Part shown: positions 6,779 to 9,655 of the stretch, piece after piece | Numbering within the stretch: position 1 is the first letter of the stretch | Layout: every line of letters begins with the position of its first letter | From: Eubacteriales bacterium | GTDB taxonomy: Bacteria; Bacillota; Clostridia; Acetivibrionales; STF1-152 | Assembly (NCBI GenBank): GCA_028703215.1 | Contig: JAQVNH010000025.1 | Span: forward strand, 1-9,655 | Reading direction: 5' to 3' | Length of the DNA stretch: 9,655 nucleotides | Notes under the pieces: model-generated | Databases searched by the model: none | The model's input: only the letters and a program-made list of their open reading frames with translations | What the model was told of the DNA's origin: nothing | Position numbers and translations under genes: made by a program

Positions 6779-7978
6779 CTACGCATTCAATTTCTTTTCG
6801 TGGCGCTCCGCGATTACCGTTAAAACAATGGCACATATTACAAATGCAATGATCAGAAGCTGCACTGAGTGTATGGAAAATTCAATTGATACTATGCCTG
6901 CTATAATTGGCGCAAGACACCATCCAAGAGAACTGACAGCTGTTTCTATTCCGATCAGAGAGCCGCGCTTATCCGGTTCTACCGTTTGGCTTGTTATTGA
7001 CATGACAAGAGGTTCAATACTCCCGAGACTGAATGCAAGCATTCCATACATAATTGCAAACATTGCGATTCCCTTCGACATGAACAAAACGGCAGATACA
7101 ATAACTGCCATTAAAAGCAGGAGCAACAGAAGCCTGTACTTTTTGAATCTTCGCATGAGTTTGCCGGTAAGAAGTCCGGAGAAGGCTACCATAAGCGCGG
7201 CAAACGCATTTATAAGTCCCGTTACCGCCGATGACCCCTCGAGTTTTCCTCTGATTTGCTGCACGAAAAGGGATATATAAGGTCCGAAAACCGTTCTTGC
7301 CATATATGAAAAGAAAAGAATAAGAAGAAGCATCACAAGCGAATAGTTTAAAAGTGATTTCAGATTTATACCGGTAATTGGTTTCATTCTCTTGCCTCGC
7401 GTTTCTGAGACCGGATCTTCCTTAATAAGAAAAATAGTCATAAAAAAGGTGACTGCAAGTATTCCCGCCCCAATAAAAAAACTGGTTCTGTAGCCGAAAC
7501 TTTCTGCGGAAATACCTCCAAGAGCCGGACCGATCGTAGTTCCGATAAATATGGCGGAAGTCAGAACGCCTAGTGCCCCCGGAAGGTCTTTGTCCGGAGT
7601 ATTTGAGGCAATAAAAATTAATGCGGCGGTGCTTGAGCCGGTAAATACCCCCTGTAATATCCTTAGAATAAATAATTGACTTACATCAGAGGCAAATCCC
7701 ATAAGTCCAACCAATATAACTCCAGCCAGCGCAGCCCTGACAAGCATTTTTTTCTTTCCGAACCTGTCGGAAAGAATTCCCCATATCGGTGCCATGATAG
7801 CCATTGTGACAGCGGGAGCCGCACTCAAAAGAGCAGTGAACAGCTTGATCTTGTTCGGTTCGGTTATGCCGATCTCCTGAATGAAATAGGATATGAAAGG
7901 AATTCCAAAGCTGAATCCCGCTTGAGTCAAAACCTGCATTACCCACATTAAATATAAATTTTTCTTCCAGCGTTCCAA
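6779..7978 (-). CDS. MFS transporter, drug:H+ antiporter type
   Basis: Integral inner-membrane secondary transporter, 399 aa, with about 12 hydrophobic segments and a charged central loop near 185-205 (EDPVSETRGKRMKP). I chose TTG 7976-7978 because GGGAGG lies 7 nt upstream; the earlier TTG at 7991-7993 has no SD and would include it. MFS motif A is clear: GILSDRFGKKKM at about 67-78 in the loop between TM2 and TM3. ILRILQGVFTGS (104-115) resembles the motif B region, and GTTIGPALGG (146-155) is the motif C/antiporter signature of TM5, which favours export of a drug or metabolite over sugar uptake. The protein starts MERWKKNLYLMWVMQVL. A terminator separates it from the upstream zinc-ribbon gene, and it ends 283 bp before the ATP-grasp gene. 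Substrate unknown; efflux of a metabolite from the neighbouring genes is possible but unsupported. Confidence 0.9.
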   Translation of the reverse strand: MERWKKNLYLMWVMQVLTQAGFSFGIPFISYFIQEIGITEPNKIKLFTALLSAAPAVTMAIMAPIWGILSDRFGKKKMLVRAALAGVILVGLMGFASDVSQLFILRILQGVFTGSSTAALIFIASNTPDKDLPGALGVLTSAIFIGTTIGPALGGISAESFGYRTSFFIGAGILAVTFFMTIFLIKEDPVSETRGKRMKPITGINLKSLLNYSLVMLLLILFFSYMARTVFGPYISLFVQQIRGKLEGSSAVTGLINAFAALMVAFSGLLTGKLMRRFKKYRLLLLLLLMAVIVSAVLFMSKGIAMFAIMYGMLAFSLGSIEPLVMSITSQTVEPDKRGSLIGIETAVSSLGWCLAPIIAGIVSIEFSIHSVQLLIIAFVICAIVLTVIAERHEKKLNA

Positions 7979-7980
7979 GC

Positions 7981-7991
7981 GGGAGCCTCCC
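7981..7991 (-). promoter_or_regulatory. MFS ribosome binding site within a perfect palindrome
   Basis: GGGAGGCTCCC reads as a palindrome around one central base. Its left half is the SD (GGGAGG, 7986-7991), 7 nt before TTG 7978. The 5-bp stem has no real loop, so the RNA cannot fold on itself locally without opening at least one or two pairs. The site mainly decides the start codon. Confidence 0.5.
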
Positions 7992-8007
7992 AAAGAGAAA
8001 ACTATTG

Positions 8008-8016
8008 TAAATAGCA
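8008..8016 (-). promoter_or_regulatory. Possible extended -10 for the MFS gene
   Basis: The minus strand reads TGCTATTTA about 30 nt before the chosen TTG start. No good -35 is found at 16-18 bp. The element overlaps a small inverted repeat, CTATT-GTA-AATAG (8002-8014). This is weak evidence, resting on the TGC-TAT pattern also seen at two other promoters here. Confidence 0.25.
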
Positions 8017-8097
8017 GTACAAAAAACTCAAACCGTCATAAGGAAAAGTATTGCGGGAGGGATATCTAATATTAAGTCCGCCGAATTTTTTCGCGCA

Positions 8098-8135
8098 TAT
8101 AAAAACCCCGTCGGTTTATTTCTCCGGCGGGGTTT
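8098..8135 (-). terminator. Intrinsic terminator after the zinc-ribbon gene
   Basis: On the minus strand AAACCCCG-C-CGG pairs with CCG-A-CGGGGTTT (arms 8103-8114 and 8124-8135, one mismatch, 9-nt loop), and the 3' arm runs straight into TTTTTAT. It lies just downstream of the stop at 8143 and should end the nagA/zinc-ribbon transcript, isolating the MFS gene. The plus strand lacks a T tract, so it acts in one direction. Confidence 0.88.
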
Positions 8136-8142
8136 GAGATCT

Positions 8143-8610
8143 CTAAACTTTTGAACCGCAGTTCTGACAAAACTTGGTTCCCTCCGGGAGAATCGCTCCG
8201 CAGCTCGGGCATGGGATCCCTTTGGGTACTTCAGGCGCAGGAGGCACTATCTCCGGCTGCTTAGCTCCGCATTTGGGGCAGAAAGTGATGGTTCTCTCCA
8301 GTTCAGCTCCGCAGCTGTCGCAAACTCTTATGTTCTTGACTTCGCGAATCTTTTCTCTGAGTCCTTCTATTGTTTCCTCAACTTCCTTTATAGCTGTGCA
8401 TTTTTCCGCTAGATCAGGGTCAAGTGTTTCTCCGGCCTTGAATTTTTCGATAACGATATTACCGATTTCCGCAGTCAGTGCCTTGATTTTATCCTCTTCA
8501 GTATTGATACTCATGTTGAGCTTCGTGACACCCACGATTTCACTTGACTTCTTAGCCGCAGCCTGAGCAGCTCCGGCAATATTTTTGCCTAGATTTTCAA
8601 AAAACGCCAT
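8143..8610 (-). CDS. Small protein with two C-terminal zinc ribbons
   Basis: 155 aa from ATG 8608-8610, chosen because GGGGGTG lies 7 nt upstream; an earlier in-frame TTG (8629-8631) would put the SD inside the gene. The N-terminus MAFFENLGKNIAGAAQAAAKK (1-21) is an Ala-rich amphipathic helix. Residues 30-95 are charged and look coiled-coil (TEEDKIKALTAEIG, EVEETIEGLREKIREV). Two Cys4 zinc ribbons follow: C97/C100 with C111/C114, and C134/C137 with C148/C151, joined by a Pro-rich linker (QPEIVPPAPEVPKG). There is no signal peptide or membrane segment. Proteins of this layout are common in Clostridia and mostly uncharacterised; a role as a scaffold or in protein or nucleic acid binding is only a guess. 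It lies 134 bp downstream of nagA's stop, with a -10 box between them and a strong terminator behind, so it may be monocistronic. Confidence 0.85.
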   Translation of the reverse strand: MAFFENLGKNIAGAAQAAAKKSSEIVGVTKLNMSINTEEDKIKALTAEIGNIVIEKFKAGETLDPDLAEKCTAIKEVEETIEGLREKIREVKNIRVCDSCGAELERTITFCPKCGAKQPEIVPPAPEVPKGIPCPSCGAILPEGTKFCQNCGSKV

Positions 8611-8691
8611 TGCATAACACCCCCATATCAATGATTTATTCTTTACAAATCTCTAAGCCTATTGGGACTTAAATCATCCGGATTTTATTGT

Positions 8692-8697
8692 ATTATA
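8692..8697 (-). promoter_or_regulatory. Candidate -10 box for the zinc-ribbon gene
   Basis: Consensus TATAAT on the minus strand about 80 nt before the ATG. The hexamer at 17-bp spacing is GATTAT, a poor -35; a TTGCAA at 8710-8715 is too close (12 bp). It is plausible given the gap after nagA, but weak. Confidence 0.35.
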
Positions 8698-8744
8698 AGG
8701 CAAGTCTAATTGCAATAATCGAGAGGTATTATTCAAATAAATTT

Positions 8745-9655
8745 TTAGACCTCATAAACCACGATCCCATCCAATATAACGGTTTTAATGTTGATATCCT
8801 TGTCAAAAACAACGAGATCCGCGTTATAGCCTTTGCTAAGACTTCCTATGCGTTCCGATGCCCCTATAATTTTTGCCGGTGTTTGAGTCATCATTTTGAC
8901 AGCCTCTGTCAGCGGCACTCCCGCCTGTCTTACCATCGTCCTGACAAGTCTGTCGGTTGTTGCGACGCTGCCTGCGAAAGAAGTTCTGTCAGGCATTTTT
9001 GCGACTCCATCCTCCACGAGCACGCGCTGGCCTTCTTTGAGGCTTCCGAGAATACTCTCGCCTTCCGGCATTCCGGCCGCTCTCATGGAATCGGTCACCA
9101 GCGCAGTTTTTTCAGATCCTTTGATTTTGTATACCAGCTTCAGCAGGCTTCCGGGAAGGTGGCATCCGTCCGCTATCACTTCAACGGTCATGTCGTCGAT
9201 CAGATAGCCGCTTTCGATAACGCCCGCGTATCTGTATGCGTTTATCTTTCTTACGCCGGATGTCGCATTATAAAAATGGGTAATGTGAGTGAATCCGCTG
9301 TCAAAGGCTTTGAGTACCTGCTCATATGTGGCGTCGGTATGAGCGATCGATGGAAGTATCCCTTTCGCTCTGAGATACTCTGCAAACTCGAGTGCGCCTT
9401 CCAGTTCCGGGGCTGCGCTCCATCTTATTATATCGCCGGTCCATTCAAGTATTTTTTTATATTCCTCGGGCTCCGGATTCTTTATAAAACGCGGATCCTG
9501 AGCGCCTTTTTGTGATAACGCAAAATAAGGTCCTTCCAGATGCATCCCCAGAAATCGAGCGCCGTCTTTGTTCATTTTCTTGGCTCGCCTGAAAGTTTCA
9601 AAAGTCCCCTTGAGTTCATCTATCCCGCTTGCCAGTGTTGTCGGACAAACAGATG
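8745..9655 (-). CDS. nagA: N-acetylglucosamine-6-phosphate deacetylase (N-terminus cut by window edge)
   Basis: Cytoplasmic amidohydrolase that removes acetate from GlcNAc-6-P to give glucosamine-6-P in amino-sugar and cell-wall recycling. The frame stays open to the right edge (the outermost residues read SVCPTTLASG), so the internal ATG at 9573-9575 is not the start. 302 residues are visible of about 380, and the N-terminal beta-domain and first metal motif are missing. Family marks in order: PTTLASG; HLEGPY with the metal-binding Glu; SIAHTDATYEQ with a metal His; THFYNA with a second His (HLYNA in E. coli NagA); IADGCHLPG; VTDSMRAAG with the catalytic Asp; and the C-terminal GSLSKGYNADLVVFDKD, typical of the amidohydrolase composite domain. 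It is the most upstream gene of the window; nagB or a PTS gene could lie beyond the edge but is not visible. Substrate inferred from family. Confidence 0.93.
   Translation of the reverse strand, partial: SVCPTTLASGIDELKGTFETFRRAKKMNKDGARFLGMHLEGPYFALSQKGAQDPRFIKNPEPEEYKKILEWTGDIIRWSAAPELEGALEFAEYLRAKGILPSIAHTDATYEQVLKAFDSGFTHITHFYNATSGVRKINAYRYAGVIESGYLIDDMTVEVIADGCHLPGSLLKLVYKIKGSEKTALVTDSMRAAGMPEGESILGSLKEGQRVLVEDGVAKMPDRTSFAGSVATTDRLVRTMVRQAGVPLTEAVKMMTQTPAKIIGASERIGSLSKGYNADLVVFDKDINIKTVILDGIVVYEV

Noticed and set aside
8688..9515. Plus-strand open frame (275 codons) opposite nagA
   Set aside because: Antisense shadow of a clear NagA coding region. The translation has no recognisable domain.
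8745..9575. NagA starting at the internal ATG 9573-9575
   Set aside because: The open frame continues to the right edge with NagA-like residues (PTTLASG) upstream of that Met, so the gene is simply cut by the window.

Overview
This window reads as bacterial chromosome from a low-to-moderate GC organism. Every gene I can support lies on the minus strand, so transcription runs from high to low coordinates. The Shine-Dalgarno (SD) sequences are strong (AGGAG/GGAGG type), two genes appear to start at TTG, and there is an oxygen-sensitive radical-SAM lysine 2,3-aminomutase. Together these suggest an anaerobe of the Bacillota/Clostridia type or a relative. This is inference, because no rRNA or other taxonomic marker is present.

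In transcription order: (1) An N-terminally truncated nagA-type N-acetylglucosamine-6-phosphate deacetylase enters from the right edge (8745-9655). (2) A small protein with a helical N-terminus and two zinc ribbons follows (8143-8610), with a -10 box upstream and a clear intrinsic terminator downstream (8098-8135). (3) A 12-TM MFS transporter of the drug:H+ antiporter type follows (6779-7978); its SD lies inside a small perfect palindrome. (4) A tight two-gene unit of a Ddl-like ATP-grasp ligase (5461-6495) and a lysine 2,3-aminomutase (4291-5448) is separated by only 12 bp and preceded by an extended -10 promoter. (5) A divergent YchF/OLA1-type GTPase (3134-4213) lies beyond a 77-bp spacer holding a perfect 18-bp-stem palindrome. 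(6) A sugar catabolic pair has its own promoter: an L-fucose/L-arabinose-isomerase-superfamily protein (1488-2906), then an FGGY carbohydrate kinase (1-1365) cut off by the left edge.

The sugar pair fits the isomerase-then-kinase logic of pentose or deoxyhexose use (aldose to ketose to ketose phosphate), but the substrate cannot be read from sequence. NagA fits amino-sugar or cell-wall recycling.

The most interesting part is the ATP-grasp/KamA unit. KamA keeps all the residues that mark lysine (not glutamate) as substrate, so it should make L-beta-lysine. The usual partner for N-epsilon-acetyl-beta-lysine synthesis (AblB acetyltransferase) is not in the window. A peptide-ligase-type enzyme with a non-Ddl active-site signature sits beside it instead. 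A beta-lysine ligation pathway is a testable hypothesis, not an established function.

I saw no tRNA, rRNA, CRISPR array, transposase or phage gene.
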